From contig NZ_JH815198.1 of the NCBI RefSeq assembly GCF_000296445.1, forward strand, positions 1,055,114 through 1,119,113: a stretch of DNA of 64,000 bases, given 5' to 3'. The stretch is from Slackia piriformis YIT 12062. Its GTDB lineage: Bacteria > Actinomycetota > Coriobacteriia > Coriobacteriales > Eggerthellaceae. Both the position numbers and the translations under genes were made by a program. The notes under the pieces were generated by a model that worked only from the letters and a program-made list of their open reading frames with translations, was not told the origin of the DNA and did no database searches. Of the stretch, positions 11,776 through 20,505 are shown one piece after another (positions within the stretch are counted from its first letter, which is position 1; the number at the start of each line of letters is the position of its first letter).

Positions 11776-12336
11776 TCAGCACCCCGTTCCGAAAGCGTTG
11801 ATGTAATGGCGAACCAGAGCGCGGCCGTTCGGCAAGGCCAAAATGGATATTACGTCGAAGCGCACGCGGCATTCCATGCCGTCGTAGTCCGCCAGGAAAT
11901 ACCCGGCTATTCGCTCGTAGCGCGCACGCTTCTTCGGCGTGACCGCCTCGCTGGGAAGGCCGTGCTTCAAGCTCGATCGCGTTTTCACCTCGACGAACAC
12001 CAAAGTTCCGTCTTCGTCGCGAGCGACGATGTCCGCCTCGCCGGCAACGCACGTCCAATTGCGTTCCAAGATGATGTAGCCACGGCGTTTGAGCAGCTCG
12101 CAGGCAGCCTCCTCGCCTCGATCGCCAAGACTTCCTTCGAGGGGCTCCCCCGCTTCCTCGCAGTCTTCGCAGATGTGCGCCTGCTCGAACGCCTCTTCCG
12201 CACGCCTTGCGGCGGCGCGCTCGGCGACGATTCTATTTTGTGCACGCGCCATGCGGGCCTTTGTCGAGCAGCGCCCCTCGTTATGCTCGCCGCCATTCGC
12301 GCGAACTTTCACATGCACATCCGTCTTCGTTCCCAT
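11776..12336 (-). CDS. yraN: UPF0102 (YraN)-family putative endonuclease with N-terminal extension
   Basis: The start at 12336 is set by AGGAGG 6 bases upstream and gives 186 residues. The UPF0102 domain begins at about residue 70 (LGDRGEEAACELLKRRGYIILERNW) and contains the restriction-endonuclease-fold signature GEADIVARDEDGTLVFVEVKTR, that is D...ExK. Most YraN proteins are about 120 residues, so the first 65 or so residues are an extension, rich in Ala/Glu/Arg with a CxxC (HICEDCEEAGE). Function of the family is not firmly known; it sits with rnhB, comM and dprA in many bacteria, as here. Confidence 0.9.
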   Translation of the reverse strand: MGTKTDVHVKVRANGGEHNEGRCSTKARMARAQNRIVAERAAARRAEEAFEQAHICEDCEEAGEPLEGSLGDRGEEAACELLKRRGYIILERNWTCVAGEADIVARDEDGTLVFVEVKTRSSLKHGLPSEAVTPKKRARYERIAGYFLADYDGMECRVRFDVISILALPNGRALVRHYINAFGTGC

Positions 12337-12510
12337 ACCGGCCTCCTGTCTCTCGGGAGAACCAAGCATAGGACCGAGTGGTTTCCTCTTTTTGGACAGC
12401 GCAGGGCATGCTTCCTTGCGCGAAAGCGACGCCGACCTTGCGGCTCGCGGCCGAACCCCTTGCCGAAACCGGGCCAAAACCAGCCAAGCAGCTTCATCGA
12501 ACCGAAGCTT

Positions 12511-12574
12511 CGCAGAAAAAAACGTCTTGGGGCCGAACGGATGCATGCCACCATCCATTCGGCCCCAAGACGTT
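12511..12574 (-). terminator. intrinsic terminator after rnhB with a very long stem
   Basis: On the minus strand 17 perfectly paired bases (12558-12574 with 12521-12537), then one mismatch and 5 more pairs, close an 8-base loop. They are followed by seven T residues. It lies 26 bases below the rnhB stop and before yraN, so it would end the rnhB transcript. Confidence 0.85.
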
Positions 12575-12599
12575 AGCTGCTTCGAAACGCTTTCCTCGG

Positions 12600-13376
12600 C
12601 TAGAAAAGGCTTTCTTGCGTCCAGGCGCGACAAAACGATGCGCGGTGAAGAGGGCTGAGGCCCAATTCCAAAATGGCGGAGATATGCTCCGCGCTCGCGT
12701 AGCCTTTGTTGCTTTCGAATCCGTATCCTGGAAACTGCTCGGCGTATTCACACATGAGAGCATCGCGCTCGACCTTGGCGATGATGGATGCAGCCGCAAT
12801 GGAAGCGCACTTCGCGTCGCCTTTGACCACGTTGTGCTCACGCGAATCGATGCCGAGCGGATTGCCATCGAGAAGCACGCAGTCCAAGACGAACCCCTGG
12901 CCTTCGACGGCTGCGACCGCGCGGGCGAACGCCGTGCGCAACGAGGCCGACATGCCGTGTTCGTCTATGAACGCCGGCGCAATGTGCTCGATATCCCATG
13001 CAAGGGCGATCTCCTTGACCTCTTTCGCGATGCGCTCACGCTTCTCAGGGGGTATCTGCTTCGAATCGTTGAGCCCTTCGATCCGAGGATTGTCGGGCAG
13101 CACTACGGCGGCCACCGTCAAAGGACCGGCAACCGGGCCGCGGCCCACCTCATCAAGGCCCGCAACCAGGCCGGATTCGCAAAACTCGCGCTGGAACGCG
13201 TACATGCCCTCAAGGCGTGCGCGCTCGGCATCTTGCGCATCAAGACGCCGAAGCGTCGCGGCAAGGGCCTGCTTGACCCCTTTGCGCTCATCGGCCGCCA
13301 AGGCTCGGGCCATGGCCTCGTACGCTTCGCGGTCGGCCTCGTGCAGGACCTGCTTTATCTCTGTCAGTGTGCGCAT
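12600..13376 (-). CDS. rnhB: ribonuclease HII
   Basis: RNase HII cuts the RNA strand of RNA-DNA hybrids and removes single ribonucleotides from DNA. Starting at the ATG at 13376 it has 258 residues, close to the Bacillus enzyme. About 65 N-terminal residues (TLTEIKQVL onward) precede the catalytic core, as in the Bacillus type. The core has the DE motif GLDEVGRGPVAGP, the motif LNDSKQIP, the catalytic Asp in DCVLLDGN, and the KGDAKCASIAAASIIAKVERD block. An upstream in-frame stretch of 30 codons is Arg-rich and unlikely to be translated. Confidence 0.95.
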   Translation of the reverse strand: MRTLTEIKQVLHEADREAYEAMARALAADERKGVKQALAATLRRLDAQDAERARLEGMYAFQREFCESGLVAGLDEVGRGPVAGPLTVAAVVLPDNPRIEGLNDSKQIPPEKRERIAKEVKEIALAWDIEHIAPAFIDEHGMSASLRTAFARAVAAVEGQGFVLDCVLLDGNPLGIDSREHNVVKGDAKCASIAAASIIAKVERDALMCEYAEQFPGYGFESNKGYASAEHISAILELGLSPLHRASFCRAWTQESLF

Positions 13377-13508
13377 TGCGGGTACGCCCTTTCGTAATCG
13401 CCCGGGTTGCATGCGGACGAATCTCTCGCCCCAATCGAAACGCGAGCGAGCCCTCGCCCGAATCATGCCGCGGATACATTCCCTCCCCGAGGCATAAGGC
13501 CCTTACGA

Positions 13509-13535
13509 GAAAAAAGGCCCGCCGAAGCGAGCCTT
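13509..13535 (-). terminator. intrinsic terminator after rplS
   Basis: AAGGCTCGC pairs with GCGGGCCTT across a TTCG loop on the minus strand and runs into a T-rich tract. It lies 12 bases after the rplS stop. Confidence 0.85.
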
Positions 13536-13547
13536 GCGGTAAACGAC

Positions 13548-13889
13548 TTAGAAAGCCTTTTCCTTGATTTTCGCAGCCTTGCCGACCTTGTTGCGAAGGT
13601 AGTACAGCTTGGCGCGACGAACGGCACCGTGACGAACGACCTCGATCTTGTCGATCTTGGGAGAGTATACCGGGAAGGTACGCTCGACGCCGACGGAGAA
13701 GCTGATCTTGCGGACGGTGAAGGTCTCACGGCAAGAATGACCGTGACGACGGATGACGTCGCCCTGGAAGACCTGAATACGCTCGCGGTTGCCTTCCTTA
13801 ATGCGATAGTGAACCTTGACGGTGTCACCGACGTTGAAAGGAGCAACTTCCTTGATCTGCTGCTGTTCGAGTGCGCGAATGATATCCAT
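13548..13889 (-). CDS. rplS: 50S ribosomal protein L19
   Basis: L19 sits at the 30S-50S interface. From the ATG at 13889 (AAAGGA upstream) the protein has 113 residues, the usual length. It contains the family blocks [41 protein letters not shown] and [10 protein letters not shown]. The longer in-frame opening upstream has no homology. trmD and rimM, frequent neighbours, are not here. Confidence 0.97.
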   Translation of the reverse strand: MDIIRALEQQQIKEVAPFNVGDTVKVHYRIKEGNRERIQVFQGDVIRRHGHSCRETFTVRKISFSVGVERTFPVYSPKIDKIEVVRHGAVRRAKLYYLRNKVGKAAKIKEKAF

Positions 13890-14257
13890 GTTTCGTTTCC
13901 TTTTCATTTCGTTTGCAACGACGTGGCCTAAGCGCTCTTTCGGGTTCGACCTGCGCGTTCGCACGCGAGGCATCGCACGCAATGCCCGAATCGGCCGAGC
14001 CCTTAAAGACCCTGGACTGTCTGGCACCCTAGCAGAGGTCGGATGGAAACGCTGCGGACCACGGGTGGTACCGTTTGCTCCGACATGAAACGGCGCGCTT
14101 GAGAAGCCGACGTAGAAGTATAGCAGGATGGCCGCGCCCGATAAAGACTTTCTTTCTGTGTTTCCAGTAAAAGCCCGTCCGAAATACGCAGCATCATTGC
14201 CGGAAACCTGCCTTCTTGCCCCCTTGCCTCAAAGCGCCGTCGCCTCAGAGGCGATGT

Positions 14258-14749
14258 CTACCTGATTCCCGGCAGACCGAACCCGGCAAGCATCTCACGC
14301 TCGCGAGCCTCCATCTCCTCCGCCTCTTCGTCGGAATGGACGTGGTCCCATCCGCACAGATGGAGAAGACCGTGCACCAGAAGTACATAAAGCTCCTGCT
14401 GGGGCGTGGTGCCGAACTGTTCGGTCTGCGCACGCGCAACGTCAGAGGCGATGATGATGTCGCCGAGCAAAAACGGCTCGTCATCAGGTACGCCGGCATC
14501 TTCGTAGGCGCCGCCCTCGTCGAAATCGTCGTCGAATCCGTCACATTCGAAGGAAAGAACGTCGGTCGGTCGGTCGATTCCGCGGAATTCCCTGTTCAGA
14601 CGATGGACTTCCTCGTCAGTGGTCAGCGTGATGGAAACTTCGGTGGTTTCCGGCTGGCCTTCCTGGGCCAGCACGTAGCGGGCGATCCCTTCGATATCCA
14701 CCCCTTCGGCGATATCGGCCCCGTGTTCGATTTCAACGGCGATGTTCAT
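14258..14749 (-). CDS. ybeY: endoribonuclease YbeY
   Basis: YbeY is a zinc RNase used in 16S rRNA 3' maturation and ribosome quality control. The protein has 163 residues. The zinc motif HGLLHLCGWDH (HxxxHxxxxxH) lies near residue 125, and NREFRGIDRPTDVLSF is the conserved substrate-side block. An acidic insertion of about 20 residues (FDDDFDEGGAYEDAGV) lies between the two and is longer than in most homologues. It starts 3 bases after the rsmE stop, so the two are one transcription unit. Confidence 0.95.
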   Translation of the reverse strand: MNIAVEIEHGADIAEGVDIEGIARYVLAQEGQPETTEVSITLTTDEEVHRLNREFRGIDRPTDVLSFECDGFDDDFDEGGAYEDAGVPDDEPFLLGDIIIASDVARAQTEQFGTTPQQELYVLLVHGLLHLCGWDHVHSDEEAEEMEAREREMLAGFGLPGIR

Positions 14750-14752
14750 CGA

Positions 14753-15550
14753 CTACCTCTTTCCGTTTCCCATTCCTCCGCATTCGTACATCACCAGCGC
14801 AGGGGCGACCACGCCCGCCGTCTCGGTGCGCAGAATAGACGGACCAAGCGTTACGGGCCATGCGCGGCTCCCTTCGGTAAGCGTGTCCACCTCTTCCGCC
14901 GAAAGCCCCCCTTCGGGCCCAACGACCACCGCTATGCGCGCATCGCGGGGGTCTACCACCCCGCATTCGGCAAAGGCCGAGGCGAACGCACCGGCGATGG
15001 TGGACGTTGCCGGGCACTCTTCCCAGCATACCAGCACGGCCGTCGCGTTCTTCAGAAACGCCGCCGCTTGCGAAACCGTCATAGGGTCGCATACCTCGGG
15101 AACGGATAGGCGCCCACTCTGCATGGCGGCCGACTTGGCGATGGCGCGCCAACGCTGCGTTTTCGAAGCCTTGCGCTTCTCGTCGAGCTTGACGACCGAG
15201 CGCGAGCAGGACAAAGGAACGAATCCGGCGATGCCGATTTCCGTGGCGTGGCGCACGATGTCGTCCATCTTGTCGCCCTTGGCTAGGCCCTGAACCAGGA
15301 TGACGTTCGGCTCGTCCGCCGGGGCCTCGAGGCGCTGCGCGATACGCACGACGATATCGCCGGAATCCGCCGAGACGATCTCGCACTCGAAGTAATCGCG
15401 TGCAGCATCGACGACGCTAATGTGCTCGCCCGCCCCCAAACGAAGCACTTTGGCGTGCTTGCGGTCGTCGGCGGCAAGGCGCAAGGCGAACTCCGCCTGG
15501 GTTTCTTCCGCAATAACCTGGTCGTCGAGGAAAAAATGATGAAGAGACAC
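14753..15550 (-). CDS. rsmE: 16S rRNA (uracil-1498-N3)-methyltransferase RsmE
   Basis: RsmE methylates U1498 of 16S rRNA. The protein has 265 residues: an N-terminal PUA-like domain (about 1-75) and a SPOUT methyltransferase domain with the trefoil-knot motifs VVVGPEGGLSAEEVD and LGPSILRTETA. VLVQGLAKGDKMDDIVRHATEIG is also typical. It follows dgkA by 15 bases and precedes ybeY by 3. Confidence 0.95.
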   Translation of the reverse strand: MSLHHFFLDDQVIAEETQAEFALRLAADDRKHAKVLRLGAGEHISVVDAARDYFECEIVSADSGDIVVRIAQRLEAPADEPNVILVQGLAKGDKMDDIVRHATEIGIAGFVPLSCSRSVVKLDEKRKASKTQRWRAIAKSAAMQSGRLSVPEVCDPMTVSQAAAFLKNATAVLVCWEECPATSTIAGAFASAFAECGVVDPRDARIAVVVGPEGGLSAEEVDTLTEGSRAWPVTLGPSILRTETAGVVAPALVMYECGGMGNGKR

Positions 15551-15565
15551 GGCTTATCCTTTCGG

Positions 15566-15967
15566 CTAGCACCCGAGAAACAGCGCCCATGCGGCGGGAA
15601 CGAACACGATGCCGGCAACGGCCACGCTTGCAACGGCGAGAATGAGCGCAGCTCCTGCGGCGCAATCTTTCGCGCGCTTGGCGAGCGGATGGATGTCGGG
15701 CGATGCGAGGTCGACCACCGCCTCGATGGCGGTGTTGACGCATTCGGCGGCAAGTACCGCACCGATACAGACGACGACGGCGGCCCATCCCCACAGAGGC
15801 ACCTGCAGCAAGGCGCACAGAGCCAAGGCGCACGCCGCGGCCGCTATGTCCACCTTGAAATTGCGCTCGCCCGCCGCAGAGACAACGCCTTGCGCGGCGT
15901 AGCGAAACGACTTGAAAAACTTGTTCTGCGCCTTCAGATCGAGTCCGCTCGGCTGTCTTTCGCTCAT
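15566..15967 (-). CDS. diacylglycerol/undecaprenol kinase family protein
   Basis: This is a small integral-membrane kinase of the DgkA family, 133 residues. I start it at the ATG at 15967, which overlaps the mtaB stop as ATGA. Three hydrophobic segments follow an N-terminal amphipathic stretch, and the conserved residues are in ERNFKVD, ECVNTAIEAVVDL and AKRAKDCAAGA. In Gram-positive bacteria members usually phosphorylate undecaprenol and so recycle the lipid carrier for cell-wall synthesis; substrate choice cannot be read from sequence. Confidence 0.9.
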   Translation of the reverse strand: MSERQPSGLDLKAQNKFFKSFRYAAQGVVSAAGERNFKVDIAAAACALALCALLQVPLWGWAAVVVCIGAVLAAECVNTAIEAVVDLASPDIHPLAKRAKDCAAGAALILAVASVAVAGIVFVPAAWALFLGC

Positions 15968-17190
15968 AGCACACACTCCACGACATCTCCCGGCAAAGTC
16001 TGCGCGGGCGCCGCGATCGTATGGTAGCTTTCCGTCGTCGCGGCGCCGTCCGTTTCCACCAAAACGTATTCGACCATTCCCTTGCGCGCCGCAAAATCAT
16101 CCGCCCGCAGCTTGGCTCCCAGCGCCTCGAGCCTTTTCGCACGGTCGGCCTTCACCTCAGGCGCCACCTGGTCTGTGCGCTTAGCCGCAGGAGTCCCTTC
16201 GCGTTTCGAGTAGCGAAAGACATGAATCTTCGAGAATCGACACGTCTCTGCCACACGACACGTTTCCAGGAAATCCTCTTCAGTTTCGCCCGGAAAACCT
16301 ACGATGATGTCGGTCGAAAGCGAAAGGCTCGGAATGGCGGCGCGCAGCTTCGCTACCAGATTCTCGAAATAGTCGGCCTTGTACGGTCGCGCCATTTCCT
16401 TGAGCACGCGCGACGAGCCCGACTGCAAAGGCAGATGCAAATGGCGGCAGATGCGCCCGTTCGAACGCGCCATGAGGTCGATCAGGGCGTCGTCGACATC
16501 GCGCGGCTCGACGGACGAGACGCGAAAACGCACCGTGTCGGGAGTTGCTTCGAGGAGGTTTTTCAAAAGCCCCGCGAGCGAGGCGCCTTCGAAGCGATAC
16601 GACCCCAGGTTGATACCGGTCAGGACCACCTCGCGCGCACCTGCTCCAACCAGCGTGCGCACCTCTTCGACGATATCGGGAAGCGGACGGGACCATGCCT
16701 TGCCGCGCGCTACGTGCACGATGCAATACGTGCAGGCGTTGTTGCAGCCGTCTTGCACCTTCACGCCGACGCGCGTCGGAAACTCGGCGCCCACGCGCAA
16801 AGACTCGGACGCGGCAACCGCCTCGTCAAAAAGACTCGTCAGCCTCCCTTTGGGAACCACCGACACGCGTTCGCTCATGGATGCGTACGTATCAGGGTCG
16901 ATGGCCGCCGCGCAACCTGTCACCACAACGCGCGCAGAATCGTTCGCGCGCAGCGCCTGGCGCACCGCCTTGCGGGTTTTCTTCTCGGCCTCCCCCGTCA
17001 CCGTGCAGGTGTTCACGATGATGAGGCTCGCCTCCGAAAGAGGGACGCACGAAGCGCCCTGGGACAGCAGACGAGCTGCAAAGTCGTCGCTTTCCACGCG
17101 ATTGACCTTGCAGCCCAGGTTGACGACATGAAATGCACGGCCACAGCCGTCGAGGATTTCAGCCACGTCTCGCACCTTAATTGAACGCAT
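15964..17190 (-). CDS. mtaB: tRNA methylthiotransferase MtaB-type (radical SAM)
   Basis: MtaB adds a methylthio group to t6A37 of tRNA. The 408-residue protein has the N-terminal MTTase domain with three cluster cysteines (NLGCKVN, NTCTVT, TGCAA), the radical SAM motif CNNACTYC, and [12 protein letters not shown] and [17 protein letters not shown] short TRAM-like segment closes it. The ATG overlaps the dnaJ 3' end by 14 bases; a GTG seven codons inside (VAEILDG) is an alternative start. The 3' end overlaps dgkA. Confidence 0.93.
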   Translation of the reverse strand: MRSIKVRDVAEILDGCGRAFHVVNLGCKVNRVESDDFAARLLSQGASCVPLSEASLIIVNTCTVTGEAEKKTRKAVRQALRANDSARVVVTGCAAAIDPDTYASMSERVSVVPKGRLTSLFDEAVAASESLRVGAEFPTRVGVKVQDGCNNACTYCIVHVARGKAWSRPLPDIVEEVRTLVGAGAREVVLTGINLGSYRFEGASLAGLLKNLLEATPDTVRFRVSSVEPRDVDDALIDLMARSNGRICRHLHLPLQSGSSRVLKEMARPYKADYFENLVAKLRAAIPSLSLSTDIIVGFPGETEEDFLETCRVAETCRFSKIHVFRYSKREGTPAAKRTDQVAPEVKADRAKRLEALGAKLRADDFAARKGMVEYVLVETDGAATTESYHTIAAPAQTLPGDVVECVL

Positions 17191-18316
17191 CGCGCAAACG
17201 CTGCAGGGGGCTGCGCGCGTAGGCTACGTCTTCGCCGAATTCCTGCGCCACCTTCTCGAGCAGTTCGCGCTGCTTCTTGGTGACCTTCTTCGGAATGAGC
17301 ACGTTGATATGCACGTACATATCACCACGCGAATCGGAGTTCAGGCGCGGCATGCCCATGCCCTTGACGCGGACAATTTGCTCGTTCTGGCACCCTTCGG
17401 GAATGCGCACCTGCACCTTTTCGTCTTCGAAGATGCCGTCTATTTCGATTTCCGCGCCAAGCGTCGCCTGGATGAAGCTGATGTTCGCGCGCGCATGAAG
17501 GTTGTCCCCCTCGCGCTCGAAGAACTCGTGCGGCTGAATGCGGCACGTCACGATGAGGTCGCCCGCCTTGGCGCCATGCATGCCCGCTTCGCCGAAGCCG
17601 CCCGCGCGCAGCTGCTGGCCTTCGCGGATGCCTGCGGGAACCTCCACGGTGACGTGCTGGCGATCGGGGATGCGACCCTGGCCCTCGCATTCCTCGCAGG
17701 GGTTCTCGATGACTTTGCCCGTGCCGCCGCAGTTGCGGCAGGTGCTCGCCGTCTGCATGTCGCCCAAGAACGTATGCTGGACCGTCACCACGCGTCCGCG
17801 ACCTCCGCATTCGGGGCAATCGATTTCATGGCCGTCTTCGCCCATGCCCGTGCCGCTGCACGCTTCGCAGGGGGCGAGGCGGTCGTAGACGATTTCCTTT
17901 TTCGCACCCGCCGCCACTTCTTCAAGCGTCAGACGCAGGCCGACGCCCATATCGCGACCTTCCTTGCGTACGTTCGCCTGGCCGCCGGCAGCACCGCCGA
18001 AGAAGCTCGAGAACAAATCACCCATGCCACCGAAGCCGCCGCCGAACAAATCGTCGAAATCCACATACTGGTATCCGCCGCCGCCAGGACCCGAAGCCGC
18101 GCCCGGAACGGTGCCGAAGCGGTCGTACTGGGCGCGCTTCGTGGAATCGGAAAGCACGTCATAGGCTTCGTTGAGCTCCTTGAAGCGCTCCTCGGCATCG
18201 GGCGCCTTATTGACATCGGGATGCAGCTCTCGCGCCTTGCGACGGAACGCCTTTTTAATCTCATCGTCGGTAGCGGTCTTGGACACGCCAAGAATCGCGT
18301 ACAGGTCTTTTGCCAT
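17177..18316 (-). CDS. dnaJ: chaperone protein DnaJ
   Basis: DnaJ stimulates DnaK ATPase and delivers clients. The 379-residue protein is a full type I member: J domain with HPD (about residues 1-70), Gly/Phe-rich linker (70-115, with [21 protein letters not shown]), zinc domain with four CxxCxGxG repeats ([32 protein letters not shown]), then the substrate-binding domains. It follows hrcA by 24 bases; dnaK and grpE lie elsewhere. Confidence 0.98.
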   Translation of the reverse strand: MAKDLYAILGVSKTATDDEIKKAFRRKARELHPDVNKAPDAEERFKELNEAYDVLSDSTKRAQYDRFGTVPGAASGPGGGGYQYVDFDDLFGGGFGGMGDLFSSFFGGAAGGQANVRKEGRDMGVGLRLTLEEVAAGAKKEIVYDRLAPCEACSGTGMGEDGHEIDCPECGGRGRVVTVQHTFLGDMQTASTCRNCGGTGKVIENPCEECEGQGRIPDRQHVTVEVPAGIREGQQLRAGGFGEAGMHGAKAGDLIVTCRIQPHEFFEREGDNLHARANISFIQATLGAEIEIDGIFEDEKVQVRIPEGCQNEQIVRVKGMGMPRLNSDSRGDMYVHINVLIPKKVTKKQRELLEKVAQEFGEDVAYARSPLQRLRDAFN

Positions 18317-18340
18317 AACGATTGGTTACCTTCCTATTGT

Positions 18341-19345
18341 CTACAGGTCGCGCAGTGCGCTTCGCGCGGCGCGAACAGCCTTGATGACCTTCGAATAATC
18401 CATACGCGTCGGACCGATGACCGCGACGACGCCCGATGCGTCGGACGGGCCGTACTGGGCCGCCACCACGGAAACGCCGGAAAGCTGGCTCGCATCGTTT
18501 TCGCTGCCGATGCGCACCTCGAGGGGATTGCCCGAGCTTGCGACATCGTCGAAAAGATGCATGAGAACGGTATCGTCCTCGAGCACCTGCAGCACCGGTA
18601 GCGCTGCGGCGGCGTTGCTGAATTCAGGCTTGCTCAGAAGCGACGAAATGCCCAGTCTGTGGGCACGGCCCGATTCCTCCACGTCCACGCAAGCCATAAG
18701 CTCGTCGATGACGACGTGCGCGAGAGGACTCGAAAGAGCATCGCAGACCTCCTGCGCCCCGATGCCGCGGACTTCCGACATGGACTTGCCCGAAAGAACC
18801 TCATTCAAGGCGTTTTGAACGCCTGCAAGTTCGTCGGAGGCGACTTCGTCGGCGAATTCGATATGACGATCGAGCACCTGTCCGTCGTTGGTGACCACCA
18901 CCATCAAAGCGCGGTGCGGCGTAAACGACACGAGAGACACCTGCTTGACCGACGTAGCAAGCAACGACGGCGCAAGCACGATGGACAGGCAATCGGTAAG
19001 ACGCGTCAACGCCGCCGAGGTTTTATCCATCAGATCGTCCATCTTCGTAGCCGCATCACGCAGCTCGTCGAATGCGTCTCCTTCGGTTTCGTCGCCGAAC
19101 TCCCTTTCGAGCAGGTCGTCCACGAAGGCACGATACCCCGCGTCGGTGGGAATGCGGCCAGCCGAAGTATGGGGAGATGTCAAATACCCCTCGTCCTCGA
19201 GCACCGAAAGCTCGTTTCGCACCGTAGCAGAGGAAACGCCGAGGCTGTAGCGATCGACAAGCGTGCGCGAACCGACAGGTTGCGCATTGACGATGTAGTC
19301 CTCGATAAGGGCTTGGAGCACCTTCTGTCGACGATCGGACAACAC
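18341..19345 (-). CDS. hrcA: heat-inducible transcription repressor HrcA
   Basis: HrcA represses chaperone genes by binding CIRCE. The protein has 334 residues from a GTG start with AGGAGG about 11 bases upstream. The winged-helix N-terminus (LSDRRQKVLQALIEDYI, SSATVRNELSVLEDEGYLTSPHTSAGRIPT) is typical, and the rest matches the GAF-like dimerisation region. A CIRCE-like site lies 66 bases upstream, which suggests autoregulation of hrcA-dnaJ and the genes after it. Confidence 0.96.
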   Translation of the reverse strand: MLSDRRQKVLQALIEDYIVNAQPVGSRTLVDRYSLGVSSATVRNELSVLEDEGYLTSPHTSAGRIPTDAGYRAFVDDLLEREFGDETEGDAFDELRDAATKMDDLMDKTSAALTRLTDCLSIVLAPSLLATSVKQVSLVSFTPHRALMVVVTNDGQVLDRHIEFADEVASDELAGVQNALNEVLSGKSMSEVRGIGAQEVCDALSSPLAHVVIDELMACVDVEESGRAHRLGISSLLSKPEFSNAAAALPVLQVLEDDTVLMHLFDDVASSGNPLEVRIGSENDASQLSGVSVVAAQYGPSDASGVVAVIGPTRMDYSKVIKAVRAARSALRDL

Positions 19346-19410
19346 GAGACGTCAGACCTCCTCCATACGTTGTGGCGCAACGATGCGCATTGAATCATAC
19401 AAACGTGATT

Positions 19411-19437
19411 CTAGCAGCCTTGAAACACGAGTGCTAA
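19411..19437. promoter_or_regulatory. CIRCE-like operator for HrcA
   Basis: One arm is the perfect consensus GAGTGCTAA, the spacer is exactly 9 bases, and the other arm (CTAGCAGCC) matches TTAGCACTC at six of nine positions. It lies upstream of hrcA on the minus strand and also in front of the divergent island genes. Confidence 0.75.
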
Positions 19438-19582
19438 CGCGAAGCGCAAACGTCACGAACCCGTCACGTCGAACGGGAACCAGCCGCGCGCGGCAAGCAA
19501 CACCGACGCCTTCTCGCGAAATTCGCAAGCCCTTCTACGGCAGGACGCAAACCGCCTGCCTTCATCGAAAGAAGGGAGAGCC

Positions 19583-20461
19583 ATGGATATTTCAGCCCAA
19601 GACCCCAATAGACGACGCATACGTCGGCAAAACCTTGACCGCGCAAGTGTTGCGCAGTTTAGCGTTGTCGGCGAAAGCGAGGTACCAGGCATGTGGACAA
19701 CGGGTCGACTGAGCAAGCTGACTGGAATTCCCGCACGGACCCTGCAGGAATGGAGCAAAAAACCCAAAACAAGCACTCGAGGAAAAACGAGCGGATCGGG
19801 AATCCTCCCCGCTACGACGAACCCCGGAAACGGCTACCGACTTTTCGATGAGGATTCGCTTTACGACATCCTCGTCATAAAGCTTGCAAAAGAGGCCGGG
19901 CTGCAGGACGCGCAGATTCGCGACATCACAATGCCGAAAACGAAAGGACGACCAATGGCCGATGCCTATATAGAACGGCTCTTGCGTAAACGTTGCGAAA
20001 TCGATCGCAAAATCGAGATAGCAAGAACGATTTCTTTCGTCGAACGCACAAAAATCTTCTCGCTTCGCGCCGATTGCGAAACCGAGGACGCACGCGGCTT
20101 GGAAGGACTGATGGCATCCGAACTTGTGGACTGCATCGCCGCACGTATTGCCGAATCGAGCCGAAACGAGCAGGCCGAAACCGACCGCCTAATCAACGAC
20201 GCATCATGGCATGCCGGCGTCGAAACACTTGAAATGCTCTGGAGGAGCGGAGAAAGCCCCCGCGGGGGCGACGCCATGCGAGCGGTCGAAATGCTCCATA
20301 GAAGCCTTGACGGCATCCCCTATGCCATTTCGACCGAGATGTTTTCCGCCATTGCGACCAAATGGGCGTCGAAGGGATACACCCGCATTGTTTTGGCACT
20401 TCGCAATGGCGAAGAGTTCCTCGCGTTTTTCGAACAAGCCGCCTTAGCCTACGGCGCTTGA
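19583..20461 (+). CDS. MerR-like transcriptional regulator with an extended wing
   Basis: This 292-residue protein is the first gene of a plus-strand island. AAGGGAG lies before the chosen ATG; a second in-frame ATG (MWTTGRLSK, residue 37) fits the usual MerR beginning. The helix-turn-helix is at about residues 38-60 (TGRLSKLTGIPARTLQEW) and GYRLFDEDSLYDI (85-97) matches the second wing region. Between them lies a Ser/Thr/Gly-rich insertion of some 20 residues, where ordinary MerR proteins have a few. The long C-terminal part (about 120-292) is mostly helical and matches no ligand domain I recognise. It has 4 scattered Cys but no metal motif. Probable role: regulator of the downstream genes; this is inference from position. 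Confidence 0.7.
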   Translation: MDISAQDPNRRRIRRQNLDRASVAQFSVVGESEVPGMWTTGRLSKLTGIPARTLQEWSKKPKTSTRGKTSGSGILPATTNPGNGYRLFDEDSLYDILVIKLAKEAGLQDAQIRDITMPKTKGRPMADAYIERLLRKRCEIDRKIEIARTISFVERTKIFSLRADCETEDARGLEGLMASELVDCIAARIAESSRNEQAETDRLINDASWHAGVETLEMLWRSGESPRGGDAMRAVEMLHRSLDGIPYAISTEMFSAIATKWASKGYTRIVLALRNGEEFLAFFEQAALAYGA

Positions 20462-20505
20462 GCACGGATATGCCGACAATCATCTAAGACAAAGAAAGGG
20501 AAACC

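Noticed and set aside
14063-14073. GGGTGGTACCG, like the T-box antiterminator core, on the plus strand
   Set aside because: No plus-strand gene follows and the stem I region would have to overlap rplS; a chance match is more likely.
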